DNA of 64,000 nt from Streptomyces verrucosisporus (GTDB lineage: Bacteria; Actinomycetota; Actinomycetes; Streptomycetales; Streptomycetaceae): positions 1 through 64,000 of the forward strand of contig NZ_JADEYH010000020.1 in assembly GCF_017114865.1 (NCBI RefSeq). Direction: 5' to 3'. Every line of letters starts with the position of its first letter. Position 1 is the stretch's first letter. The translations under genes and the position numbers were made by a program. Below, piece after piece: positions 7,156-16,002 of this stretch. The notes beneath the pieces were generated by a model. The model ran no database searches, was not told where the DNA came from, and was given only the letters and a program-made list of their open reading frames with translations.

Positions 7156-8535
7156 TCAGGAGCGCTTCGGCGCGGGCTTGAGGATGGCGACGCACTCCAC
7201 GTGGTGGGTCATCGGGAACAGGTCGAAGGCCCGCAGGAAGTGCGGGACGTAGCCCTCCTCCCGGAAGTACGCCAGGTCGCGGGCGAGGGCGGCCGGGTCG
7301 CAGGCGACGTAGGCGATCCGGCGCGGGCCGAGGGAGGCCACCTGCCGCACCGTCCTGCGCCCGGCGCCGGAGCGGGGCGGGTCGAGGACGACGATGTCGG
7401 CCTCGGTGATGCCGGTGCGCGGCAGGACCTGCTCGACGCTGCCGCGCTCGACGCGGACGCGGTCGAGGTCGGCGAGGTTGTGGCGGGCGTCCTCCACCGC
7501 CCGCTTGGAGGACTCGATGCCGAGCACCGCGCCCTTGTCCCCGACACGCTCGGCCAGGGCGCCCGCGAACAGCCCGGCGCCGCAGTACAGGTCGAGGGCC
7601 ATCTCGCCCTTGCGCGGCGTCAGACCGGTCATCACGGCCTCGACCAGCAGTTCGGCGGCCTTGGGGTGGACCTGCCAGAAGCCGCCCGCGCTGATCCTCC
7701 AGGTGCGGCCGACGGCGCGCTCGCGGACGAAGGGGCGGCCGTGCACCCGGTGCACGGCCCGCTCGCCGCCGCGCTCCGCGCCGCGCCCGCGGGGCTCCTC
7801 GCCCCGCAGCACCGACACCGGCCGGTCCAGCTCCACCAGGGGCAGGCGCCCACCGGGGCGGGGGGTGAGTACGACCTGGCGGTCGCCGGAGCCGGTGGCG
7901 GCGGTCGCGTCGACGGTGGCGATCTGCGGCCACCGGTGCTTCTCGACGCCCAGTTCGCTCACCCCCGGCGCGGCGATCAGGCAGCGGTCGACCGGCTGCA
8001 CCTCGTGGGAGCGGTGGCGCAGCAGCCCGGCGCGGCCCTCGTCGTCCACGCTGTAGTGGACGCGGGTGCGCCAGGCCGGGACCTCGCCCTTGGGCACCTT
8101 GTCACCGGGGGCGGGCTCGACGGTGCCGTCCCAGCCGGCGTCCTCGGCCGTCAGCCCCGCCAGCCTCGCCAGCTGCTCGGCGACGACGGAGGCCTTCAGC
8201 CGCCGCTGGGCTCCGGGGGCGGCGTGCTGCCAGTCGCAGCCACCGCACAGGCCGGGGCCGGCGAAGGGGCAGGGGGCCTCGACGCGGTCCTTGGAGGGCT
8301 CCAGGATCCCGACGGCGTCGGCGCGCAGGAAGCGGGAGTCCTCCCGGCCCTCGGTCACCTTCGCGACGACCCGCTCGCCGGGCAGGGCGTGGCGCACGAA
8401 CAGCACCCGCCCCTCCTCGGTGCGGGCGATGCAGTGGCCGCCGTGCGCGACCGGACCGATCTCGACCTCGTACTCCCGGCCCACAAGCGACGGTGCGGTT
8501 CCGGGGGACGCGGCGGGGGGTGTTGCGGGGGGCAT
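7156..8535 (-). CDS. TrmA/RlmD-family RNA (uracil-5-)-methyltransferase
   Basis: A 459-residue SAM-dependent methyltransferase that methylates C5 of a uracil in rRNA or tRNA. An N-terminal TRAM-like domain starts at about residue 18. A cysteine cluster, CPFAGPGLCGGC, suggests the [4Fe-4S] centre seen in RlmD-type members. Motif I is LDLYCGAGLFAG, followed by DPPRSGAG and the nucleophile segment YVACDPAALARDL. ATG at 8535 is used because GGAG stands nine bases before it; a TTG five codons earlier is possible. It lies 66 bases downstream of the KimA-type transporter gene on the same strand, so the two are probably co-transcribed. The exact target base cannot be told from sequence. Confidence 0.9.
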   Translation of the reverse strand: MPPATPPAASPGTAPSLVGREYEVEIGPVAHGGHCIARTEEGRVLFVRHALPGERVVAKVTEGREDSRFLRADAVGILEPSKDRVEAPCPFAGPGLCGGCDWQHAAPGAQRRLKASVVAEQLARLAGLTAEDAGWDGTVEPAPGDKVPKGEVPAWRTRVHYSVDDEGRAGLLRHRSHEVQPVDRCLIAAPGVSELGVEKHRWPQIATVDATAATGSGDRQVVLTPRPGGRLPLVELDRPVSVLRGEEPRGRGAERGGERAVHRVHGRPFVRERAVGRTWRISAGGFWQVHPKAAELLVEAVMTGLTPRKGEMALDLYCGAGLFAGALAERVGDKGAVLGIESSKRAVEDARHNLADLDRVRVERGSVEQVLPRTGITEADIVVLDPPRSGAGRRTVRQVASLGPRRIAYVACDPAALARDLAYFREEGYVPHFLRAFDLFPMTHHVECVAILKPAPKRS

Positions 8536-8601
8536 GGGGAGCGGCTCCAACGGACGGCGGGCGCATGGACGGCAGTCCTCCAGCCTACCGGTCCGTCCGG
8601 G

Positions 8602-10677
8602 TCACTCCTGCCGCCCGTCCCCCTCCCTCCGGCCCGCGGGCCGGTCGGGACCGACGGGTCCGGCGGGGCCGCGGCGCACCGCGCCGGGCGCGCTCCACTC
8701 CGAGCGCCTGCGCGCCCTCAGCCGGGCACGCTCGGAGGACTCCAGCTGGTAGGGCACGGAGGTGACCATCACTCCGGGGGTGAACAGCAGGCGGCCCTTG
8801 AGCCGCAGGGCGCTCTGGTTGTGCAGCAGCTGCTCGTACCAGTGGCCGACGACGTACTCGGGGATGTAGACGCTGACCACGGCGCGCGGGCTGCTGCGGC
8901 GCAGGCCCTTGACGTACTCCACGACCGGCCGGGTGACCTCGCGGTAGGGGGAGTCCAGGGTTTTCAGCGGGATGTCGATGCCGCGCCGGCTCCACTCCTC
9001 GAACAGGGCGCGGGTCTCCTCGGGGTCGACGTTGACGCTGAGGGCCTCCAGGGTGTCGGAGCGCATCATCTTGGCGTACGCCAGCGCCCGCAGGGTGGGC
9101 CGGTGGACCTTGGAGACCAGGACGATGGAGTGCACCCGCGAGGGCCTGGCCATCTCCTCCCGCCCGGCCTCGGCCGGCAGCGCCAGTTCCTCGGCGACCC
9201 GGTCGTAGTGGCGGCGGATGGCGGTCATCATCGCGTAGAAGAGCGCCATGCCGATGAGCGCGACCCAGGCTCCGTGGCTGAACTTGGTGACCAGCACCAC
9301 CACCAGGACCAGGCCGGTGAAGAAGGCGCCGAAGGCGTTGATGGCGCGGGAGCGCTTCATCCGGCGGCGGGCGGCGGAGCCGGTCTCCTGGGCGAGGTGG
9401 CGGTTCCAGTGCCGGACCATGCCGGTCTGGCTGAAGGTGAAGGAGACGAAGACGCCGACGATGTAGAGCTGGATCAGCCGGGTGGAGTCGGCGTCGTAGG
9501 CGTAGACGAGCACGCCCGCGAAGACGGCCAGCAGCACGATGCCGTTGGAGAAGGCCAGCCGGTCGCCGCGGGTGTGCAGCTGGCGGGGCAGGTAGCGGTC
9601 CTGGGCGAGGATCGAGCCGAGGACGGGGAAGCCGTTGTAGGCGGTGTTGGCGGCCAGGAAGAGGATGAGCGCGGTGGCCGCCGCGACCAGGAGGAAGGGG
9701 AGCGAGCCGTTGCCGAAGACGGCCGCGGAGACCTGGGCGATGACCGGGTCCTGGTGGTAGTCGGGGCCTGCGGGGCGACCGTCGATGAGGATGTCGGTGG
9801 CGGGCGTCTCGGACATCTTCACGCCGGTGGCCAGGGCCAGGGCGATGATGCCGCCGAACATGGTGGCGGCCAGTCCGCCCATCAGCGCCAGGGTGGTCGC
9901 GGCGTTGCGGCTCTTGGGGCGGCGGAAGGCGGGGACGCCGTTGCTGATGGCGCCGACGCCGGTGAGGGCGGCGCAGCCGGACGAGAAGGCCCGCAGGAGC
10001 AGGAAGAGCAGTGCGAAGCCGGTCAGCTCCGCGGTCTCGGCGCTGACCTCGTACCCGGCGCTGGGCGCCGACATCTCGTCGCCCAGGACCAGGCCCCGGA
10101 AGGCCCCCCAGGCGATGGTGCCGAGCACACAGGCGACGAAGAGGTAGGTGGGGGCGGCGAATATCGTGCCGGACTCGCGTACGCCGCGCAGGTTCAGCAC
10201 GGCCAGCAGCGCGATGACCGCCACGGCCGTGCCGGTCTTGTTCTCGGAGACGAACGGGATGGCCGAGGCGAGGTTCTCCACCCCGGCCGCGACCGACACG
10301 GCCACCGTCAGGACGTAGTCCACCAGCAGGGCGCCGGCGACGGTGAGCCCGGCACGGGGGCCGAGGTTGGCGGTGGCGACCTCGTAGTCGCCGCCTCCGG
10401 AGGGGTAGGCGCGGACGTTCTGCCGGTACGACGCGACCACCACGAACAGGAGCACGACGACGGCGAGGGTGATCCACGGCCCGAAGCGGTAGGCGGAGAA
10501 CCCCGCGATGGAGAGCACCATCAGGACCTCGCCCGGGGCGTACGCGACCGACGACAGGGGGTCGGAGGCGAAGACCGGGAGGGCGATGCGCTTGGGCAGG
10601 AGCGTCTGGGTGAGCCGGTCGCTGCGCAGCGCACTGCCGATCAGGATCCGTTTGGACACGTCGGTCAGCTTGGACAC
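8602..10677 (-). CDS. KimA-type APC-superfamily potassium transporter
   Basis: A 691-residue membrane protein with about 12 hydrophobic segments (residues 35-460) and a roughly 200-residue cytoplasmic C-terminus. The first helix holds FASDPLSSVAYAPGE; D39 and Y46 match the spacing of the K+/H+ binding residues described for Bacillus KimA. KimA homologues import potassium with protons and in several bacteria are inhibited by c-di-AMP. The GTG at 10677 (VSKLTDVSKR) is favoured; a GTG seven codons upstream is an alternative. Two TrkA-type regulators are encoded 5 kb away and a c-di-AMP riboswitch occurs in the same window. It could transport an amino acid instead. Confidence 0.8.
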   Translation of the reverse strand: MSKLTDVSKRILIGSALRSDRLTQTLLPKRIALPVFASDPLSSVAYAPGEVLMVLSIAGFSAYRFGPWITLAVVVLLFVVVASYRQNVRAYPSGGGDYEVATANLGPRAGLTVAGALLVDYVLTVAVSVAAGVENLASAIPFVSENKTGTAVAVIALLAVLNLRGVRESGTIFAAPTYLFVACVLGTIAWGAFRGLVLGDEMSAPSAGYEVSAETAELTGFALLFLLLRAFSSGCAALTGVGAISNGVPAFRRPKSRNAATTLALMGGLAATMFGGIIALALATGVKMSETPATDILIDGRPAGPDYHQDPVIAQVSAAVFGNGSLPFLLVAAATALILFLAANTAYNGFPVLGSILAQDRYLPRQLHTRGDRLAFSNGIVLLAVFAGVLVYAYDADSTRLIQLYIVGVFVSFTFSQTGMVRHWNRHLAQETGSAARRRMKRSRAINAFGAFFTGLVLVVVLVTKFSHGAWVALIGMALFYAMMTAIRRHYDRVAEELALPAEAGREEMARPSRVHSIVLVSKVHRPTLRALAYAKMMRSDTLEALSVNVDPEETRALFEEWSRRGIDIPLKTLDSPYREVTRPVVEYVKGLRRSSPRAVVSVYIPEYVVGHWYEQLLHNQSALRLKGRLLFTPGVMVTSVPYQLESSERARLRARRRSEWSAPGAVRRGPAGPVGPDRPAGRREGDGRQE

Positions 10678-10817
10678 GCAGAGGATCGTAAGCCTCACCT
10701 GGCCGGCCCACCCAACCGCCGCCGGGCCGGAGTGCGGCAGGTCACGGCGGGAAGGCGGGTCCCGGGCGCTCCTCCCCGCGAGTTGCGGGAGGTGGAGGCG
10801 GGGCCAAGCATGGCCGT

Positions 10818-12530
10818 ATGGCGGAGAGGACGGGCCGACACATGGACGGCGGCGACGGCGGCAGGGACCGCACCGGCGGTACCGGCGGGGACGGGAGCAC
10901 GGGCGGGCAGGGGGGAGGACCTGCGGGCCGGCCGCCGCGCTGCCTGGTCACCGGGGCCACCGGCTACATCGGCGGCCGGCTGGTGCCCGAGCTGCTGGCG
11001 GCGGGCCACACCGTGCGCTGCCTGGCCCGCACCCCGGCCAAGCTGCGCGACCATCCCTGGGCGGGGCGGGCGGAGGTGGTGCGCGGCGACGTCACCGACG
11101 CCGCGTCGGTGCGCGCGGCGATGGAGGGCATGGACGTCGCCTACTACCTGGTGCACTCCATGGGCGGCGGCTCCCGTTTCGAGAGCACCGACCGCGAGGC
11201 CGCGCGGATCTTCGGCGAGCAGGCGCGGGCGGCCGGGGTGGGCCGGATCGTCTACCTGGGCGGGCTGACCCCGGCCGGTGTGCCCGAGGAGGAGCTCTCC
11301 CCGCATCTGCGCTCCCGCGCCGAGGTGGGGCGGCTGCTGCTGGACTCGGGCGTGCCGACGGCCGTGCTGCGGGCGGCGGTGATCATCGGTTCGGGTTCGG
11401 CGTCGTTCGAGATGCTGCGCTATCTGACCGAGCGGCTGCCGCTGATGGTCGCCCCGAGCTGGGTGCGCACCCGGCTCCAGCCGATCGCGGTGCGCGACGC
11501 GCTGCGCTACCTGGTCGGCTGCGCGTCGCTGCCGCCCGAGGTGAACCGGACCTTCGACATCGGGGGCCCGGAGATCCTCACCTACCACGACATGATGCAG
11601 CGCTACGCCGCGGTGGCCAGGCTGCCCAGGCGGGTCATCGTCCCGGTGCCGGTGCTCTCCCCCACCCTGTCCAGCCACTGGATCGGCCTGATCACCCCCG
11701 TCCCGCGCGCACTGGCCCGGCCGCTGGCGGAGTCGCTGCGGCACGAGGTGGTCTGCGCCGAGCACGACATCGCCCGCCACATCCCCGACCCGCCCGGCGG
11801 TCTAAAGGGTCTGGACCAGGCGCTGCGGCTGGCGCTGAAGCGGATCAAGAACGCGGAGGTGGCCACACGCTGGTCCTCGGCGTCCGTTCCCGGCGCGCCC
11901 AGCGATCCGCTGCCCACCGACCCGAACTGGGCGGGCGGCAGCCTCTACACCGACGAGCGCGAGCGCACCGTGGCCGCCTCGCCGCAGGCGCTGTGGCGGG
12001 TGATCGAGGGCATCGGCGGTGAGAACGGCTGGTACTCCGCGCCGCTGGCCTGGGCGGTGCGCGGCTGGCTGGACCGGCTGGTGGGCGGGATCGGACTGCA
12101 GCGGGGACGGCGGGACGCCGAGCGGCTGCGGGCAGGCGACTCGCTGGACTTCTGGCGGGTGGAGGAGATAGAGCCGGGGCGGCTGCTGCGGCTGCGGGCG
12201 GAGATGCGCCTGCCGGGGCTGGCCTGGCTGGAGCTGAGGGTGGACCGGGGCCCGGACGGGGGAACCGTCTACCGGCAGCGGGCGCTGTTCCACCCGCACG
12301 GTCTGCTGGGGCAGGCGTACTGGTGGGGTGTTTCGCCGTTCCACGCGGTGGTGTTCGGCGGAATGGCGCGCAACATCGCCTCGGCGGCCGAGGCGGGGGC
12401 CGCGGGCGTCGGGCGGCGGCGGTCGGTCACCTCCGGGGCGGGCTCCGGTCCGGGTGGTGGCGCAGCGCGGCCAGCTCCTCGTTCATGGCTGCCAGGAAGC
12501 GCACGACGGCGCGGAGTTCCGCGTCGCTGA
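10818..12530 (+). CDS. NmrA-like SDR with C-terminal DUF2867/SRPBCC domain
   Basis: A 570-residue two-domain protein. After a Gly/Asp-rich leader, CLVTGATGYIGG near residue 42 is the Rossmann GxxGxxG motif, followed by a typical atypical-SDR sequence through about residue 320. The C-terminal 200 residues (WRVIEGIGGENGWYSAPLAW onward) match the DUF2867 domain found fused to such SDRs. The substrate is unknown. The start could be ATG 10818 or ATG 10842; neither has a strong ribosome-binding site. The frame stays open past the expected end of the domain and overlaps the convergent marR gene by 104 bases, and the last 35 or so residues look like translated antisense. Confidence 0.8.
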   Translation: MAERTGRHMDGGDGGRDRTGGTGGDGSTGGQGGGPAGRPPRCLVTGATGYIGGRLVPELLAAGHTVRCLARTPAKLRDHPWAGRAEVVRGDVTDAASVRAAMEGMDVAYYLVHSMGGGSRFESTDREAARIFGEQARAAGVGRIVYLGGLTPAGVPEEELSPHLRSRAEVGRLLLDSGVPTAVLRAAVIIGSGSASFEMLRYLTERLPLMVAPSWVRTRLQPIAVRDALRYLVGCASLPPEVNRTFDIGGPEILTYHDMMQRYAAVARLPRRVIVPVPVLSPTLSSHWIGLITPVPRALARPLAESLRHEVVCAEHDIARHIPDPPGGLKGLDQALRLALKRIKNAEVATRWSSASVPGAPSDPLPTDPNWAGGSLYTDERERTVAASPQALWRVIEGIGGENGWYSAPLAWAVRGWLDRLVGGIGLQRGRRDAERLRAGDSLDFWRVEEIEPGRLLRLRAEMRLPGLAWLELRVDRGPDGGTVYRQRALFHPHGLLGQAYWWGVSPFHAVVFGGMARNIASAAEAGAAGVGRRRSVTSGAGSGPGGGAARPAPRSWLPGSARRRGVPRR

Positions 12531-12981
12531 AGCGCTGCCGCACGGTGTCGGTGGCACGCGCGAGGGGACGGAAGTACTCGCGGGCCACCTCCCGGCCCCG
12601 GGGGGCGTAGTGGAGGTGGACGATTCTGCGGTCGGCCGAGTCCCGGGTGCGCCGGATGTGGCCCGCGCGCTCCAGGCGGTCCAGGCAGGCGGTGACCGCG
12701 CCGGAGGTGAGCTGGAGGCGTTCGCGCAGCAGCCCGGGGGTGACGGGCCCGTCCCGCTCGCCGTCCAGGATCTCCACCAGGGCCTGGACGTCGGTGGGGT
12801 GCAGGCCGTGGGAGTGGGCGAAGTCGTGCGCCATGCGGCTGAACTCGCCGTTCATGCGGCGCAGCAGCACGGCGAACGCCTGGAGGCCGGTCGGACCGCC
12901 GTCGGGGCCGGCGAGGGGCTCTGGGAGGGCGTCGGCGGGTTCGCCGGCCGGTTTACCGGTGGGGTCGTCTGAGTCGTGCAC
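12427..12981 (-). CDS. MarR-family transcriptional regulator
   Basis: A 184-residue winged-helix protein. The DNA-binding core runs from about residue 40 to 140: VQALVEILDG, then the recognition helix LTSGAVTACLDRLERAGHI and the wing RTRDSADRRIVHLHY. A Pro/Gly/Asp-rich N-terminal tail precedes it. It is divergent from an MMPL transporter gene, the classical arrangement of a MarR repressor controlling an export pump. The GTG at 12981 has GGGGGA directly in front, which is unusually close; a TTG at 13020 would add 13 residues. An inverted repeat in the shared promoter is its likely binding site. Confidence 0.85.
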   Translation of the reverse strand: MHDSDDPTGKPAGEPADALPEPLAGPDGGPTGLQAFAVLLRRMNGEFSRMAHDFAHSHGLHPTDVQALVEILDGERDGPVTPGLLRERLQLTSGAVTACLDRLERAGHIRRTRDSADRRIVHLHYAPRGREVAREYFRPLARATDTVRQRFSDAELRAVVRFLAAMNEELAALRHHPDRSPPRR

Positions 12982-12999
12982 TCCCCCACGATATACAGT

Positions 13000-13012
13000 C
13001 TTGATCGTCAAG
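13000..13012. promoter_or_regulatory. Inverted repeat in the marR/MMPL divergent promoter
   Basis: CTTGATCGTCAAG has perfect 5-bp arms (CTTGA/TCAAG) around TCG and lies between the two start codons in an AT-rich patch. TTGA-TCAA half-sites are common in MarR operators. Repression of both genes, relieved by a ligand, is the simplest reading. Confidence 0.5.
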
Positions 13013-13077
13013 TTTCTCAATGAAAAAGATTTAAGCCCGCGCAGGCGGTGCTCACATCCTTCGGTTCAGGGGAGTCG

Positions 13078-15225
13078 ATGAAACCCACACCGCGTTTCCT
13101 CAGGTGGCTGGTACCCGCCGCGCTGATCGTCGTCTGGCTGGCGGTCGGCGGCGCCTTCGGCCCGTACGCCGGGAAGATCAGCGAGGTCTCCACCAACGAC
13201 CAGGCCTCCTTTCTGCCCGAGAGCGCCGAGTCGACCAAGGTGATCGAGGCCCAGGAAGGCTTCCAGACCTCCGAGACCGTGCCCGCCATCATCGTCTGGG
13301 AGGCCGACGAGGGCGGCATCGGCGCCGATCAGCGGCAGCAGGCCGAGCAGACACTGGCCGAACTGGCCCAGGCCCCCGGCGTCGCCGGCCGCCCCTCGCC
13401 CGTGCAGCCCTCCCAGGACGGCGAGGCCCTGCAGGCCGTTCTCCCGCTCTCCTCCGAACTCGAGGAGGAGATGGGCGACGTCGTCGACGCCGTCCTGGAG
13501 ACCGCCGGTCGGGTGGAGGGCACCGAGGCGTACGTCGCGGGCCCGGCCGCCACCCAGGCCGACCTGTCCGAGGCGTTCGCCGGGATCGACGGGCTGCTGC
13601 TGGGCGTGGCGCTCAGCGTGGTGCTGCTGATCCTGCTGCTGGTCTACCGCAGCGTGCTGCTGCCACTGGCGATCATCCTCGGCTCGGTCTTCGCCCTCGC
13701 GCTGGCCACCGCGATTGTCTACTTCCTGGCCGAGCGGGACGTCGTACGGGTGGACGGTCAGGTGCAGGGCATCCTGTTCATCCTGGTCATCGGCGCCGCC
13801 ACCGACTACGGGCTGCTGCTGTCGGCCCGCTTCCGCGAGGAGCTCGCCCACAGCGGCGACCGCGTGGGCGCGGCGCGGACCGCGCTGCGCCGCTCCCTGG
13901 GCGCCATCGTCGCCAGCGGCTCCACCGTCGCCCTGGGCCTGCTGGCCCTGCTGCTGAGCGATCTGCGCAACAACCGCGCCCTGGGTCCGGTCGGCGCCAT
14001 CGGCATCGCCTGCGCGATGCTCAGCGCCCTGACCTTCCTGCCCGCGGTACTGGCGGTGCTCGGCCGGGCCGCGTACTGGCCCGCCCGCCCCAAGCCGCCC
14101 GCGGACCCCTCCGATCCGTCGTCCGCCCGGGGCGTGTGGGGCCGGGTGGCCGCCCTGGTGGACCGCTCCCCGCGCCGGGTGTGGGCGGTGTCGCTGGCGG
14201 GCCTGGCCGTCGCCGCCGCGTTCTTCCCGGCCCTGTCGTCCACCGGCGTGCCGACCAAGGAGATCTTCGTCGGCGGGGCCCAGTCCGTCACCGCCCAGGA
14301 GAGGCTCAACGAGCACTTCCCCGGCGGCTCCGGCAACCCCGCCGTGATCATCGCGGACGCCGGCCGGGTGCAGGAGGTCACCGCCGCCGCGCAGGACACC
14401 GAGGGCGTCGCCTCGGCCGCTCCGGTCACCTCCTCGGGCCGCCCCGGCGGGGGCGAGCCGCTGGTCGTCGACGGCCGGGTGAGCGTACAGGCCACCCTGT
14501 CGGCCGGGGCCGACTCCGACGAGGCCCTGGAGACCGTCGAGCGGCTGCGGGAGTCGGTGCACGCGGTGGACGGCTCGAACGCCCTGGTCGGCGGCTACAC
14601 CGCCCAGCAGCTCGACAGCCGCGACACCGCCCGCGAGGACCGCGCGCTGATCATCCCCGTCGTCCTGGTGATCATCCTGGTCATCCTGATCGGGCTGCTG
14701 CGGTCGGTGGTGATGCCCGTGCTGCTGGTGGCGACCGTGGCCCTGAACTTCCTGGCCACCCTGGGCATCGCCGCCCTGGTCTTCGAGGGCCTCCTCGGGT
14801 ACAGCGGCACCGACCCGTCCATCCCGCTGTACGGGTTCGTGTTCCTGGTCGCCCTCGGGGTGGACTACAACATCTTCCTGATGACCAGGGTCCGCGAGGA
14901 GACCCTGCTGCACGGCAACCGGATGGGCGTGCTCAAGGGCCTGACCGCCACCGGCGGAGTGATCACCTCGGCCGGGGTGGTGCTGGCCGCCACCTTCGCG
15001 GCGCTGGTGGTGATCCCGCTGTCCTTCCTGGTCCAGATCGCCTTCATCGTCGCCTTCGGTGTGCTCATGGACACCGTCCTCGTGCGCTCCCTGCTCGTCC
15101 CGGCCCTCGCCAGGGACATCGGGCCGGCCGTGTGGTGGCCCAGCGCGCTGAGCCGCCGCGGTGAGGAGACGGGGACACGGCCCGGAGGGGACCGTGAGGG
15201 GCGCCCGGCGCCGGATGCCGGGTAG
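13078..15225 (+). CDS. MMPL-family (RND) exporter
   Basis: A 715-residue transporter with the MMPL layout: one helix, a periplasm-facing loop (residues 35-185), five helices, then a second repeat of the same plan. The proton-relay aspartate-tyrosine pairs are visible in GAATDYGLLLSARFRE and LGVDYNIFLMTRVRE. Such proteins export lipids, siderophores or drugs in actinobacteria. ATG at 13078 has GGGGAG upstream; an in-frame ATG at 13048 lacks a site. It is transcribed divergently from a MarR gene and followed 108 bases later by TrkA genes, so it is probably monocistronic. The substrate is unknown. Confidence 0.9.
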   Translation: MKPTPRFLRWLVPAALIVVWLAVGGAFGPYAGKISEVSTNDQASFLPESAESTKVIEAQEGFQTSETVPAIIVWEADEGGIGADQRQQAEQTLAELAQAPGVAGRPSPVQPSQDGEALQAVLPLSSELEEEMGDVVDAVLETAGRVEGTEAYVAGPAATQADLSEAFAGIDGLLLGVALSVVLLILLLVYRSVLLPLAIILGSVFALALATAIVYFLAERDVVRVDGQVQGILFILVIGAATDYGLLLSARFREELAHSGDRVGAARTALRRSLGAIVASGSTVALGLLALLLSDLRNNRALGPVGAIGIACAMLSALTFLPAVLAVLGRAAYWPARPKPPADPSDPSSARGVWGRVAALVDRSPRRVWAVSLAGLAVAAAFFPALSSTGVPTKEIFVGGAQSVTAQERLNEHFPGGSGNPAVIIADAGRVQEVTAAAQDTEGVASAAPVTSSGRPGGGEPLVVDGRVSVQATLSAGADSDEALETVERLRESVHAVDGSNALVGGYTAQQLDSRDTAREDRALIIPVVLVIILVILIGLLRSVVMPVLLVATVALNFLATLGIAALVFEGLLGYSGTDPSIPLYGFVFLVALGVDYNIFLMTRVREETLLHGNRMGVLKGLTATGGVITSAGVVLAATFAALVVIPLSFLVQIAFIVAFGVLMDTVLVRSLLVPALARDIGPAVWWPSALSRRGEETGTRPGGDREGRPAPDAG

Positions 15226-15333
15226 CGTTACGGCGCAGAAGAGATCGGCAGGCGCCCCGGTCGGGGCGGGAAGGACGACGCGCGATGCGGGCCCGGGTCG
15301 TCACGGCACAGGAAGGCACGGGGTAGCGGCCTC

Positions 15334-16002
15334 ATGCACATCGTCATCATGGGATGCGGGCGCGTGGGCGCCGCGCTCGCCCGGACCCTGGAACAGCGGG
15401 GTCACACGGTTGCGATCATCGACCGGGACGAGGCGGCCTTCCGCCGCCTCGGCTCCTCCTTCGGCGGACGCCGGGTGGAGGGGATCGGCTTCGACCGCGA
15501 CACCCTGCGCGAGGCGGGGATAGAGGAGGCCGGGGCGTTCGCCGCCGTCAGCAGCGGCGACAACTCCAACATCATCGCCGCCCGCGTGGCGCGCGAGATG
15601 TTCGGCGTGGAGAACGTGGCCGCCCGCATCTACGACCCCCGCCGCGCCGAGGTCTACCAGCGGCTGGGGATCCCGACCGTCGCCACGGTCCGCTGGACGG
15701 CCGACCAGATGCTGCGGCGGCTCCTGCCCTCCGGGGCGGAGCCGCTGTGGCTGGACCCGACCGGAGGCGTCCAGCTCGCCGAGGTGCACGCCTCCACCGC
15801 CTGGGTCGGGCACCGGGTGAGCCGCCTTCAGCAGGAGACGGGCACCCGGGTCGCCTTCATCACCAGGCTGGGCGAGGCGATGCTGCCCACCTCCGACACA
15901 GTGATCCAGGAGGGCGACCTGGTGCACGTGATGATGCGCTGCGACCGGGTCGGCGACGTGGAGGCCGCGTTCTCGCGCGGCCCCGAGGGAGAGGCACGAT
16001 GA
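15334..16002 (+). CDS. TrkA-family potassium uptake regulator (first of pair)
   Basis: A 222-residue cytosolic protein with an N-terminal RCK/TrkA_N domain (MGCGRVGAALAR, a Rossmann dinucleotide loop at residues 6-17) and a C-terminal TrkA_C domain from about residue 140. Pairs of short TrkA proteins of this type form the gating ring of Trk/Ktr channels or regulate other K+ transporters, and TrkA_C domains can bind c-di-AMP. The stop overlaps the next start as ATGA, so the two proteins are made together. No TrkH/KtrB channel gene is visible nearby; the closest K+ transporter is the KimA-type gene at 8602-10677. Confidence 0.85.
   Translation: MHIVIMGCGRVGAALARTLEQRGHTVAIIDRDEAAFRRLGSSFGGRRVEGIGFDRDTLREAGIEEAGAFAAVSSGDNSNIIAARVAREMFGVENVAARIYDPRRAEVYQRLGIPTVATVRWTADQMLRRLLPSGAEPLWLDPTGGVQLAEVHASTAWVGHRVSRLQQETGTRVAFITRLGEAMLPTSDTVIQEGDLVHVMMRCDRVGDVEAAFSRGPEGEAR

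Noticed and set aside
7201..11268. A 1,355-codon open frame on the plus strand opposite the methyltransferase and KimA-type genes
   Set aside because: It is antisense to two well-supported genes, is composed of Gly/Gln/Ala/His-rich nonsense, and has no domain. Such shadows arise from high third-position GC.
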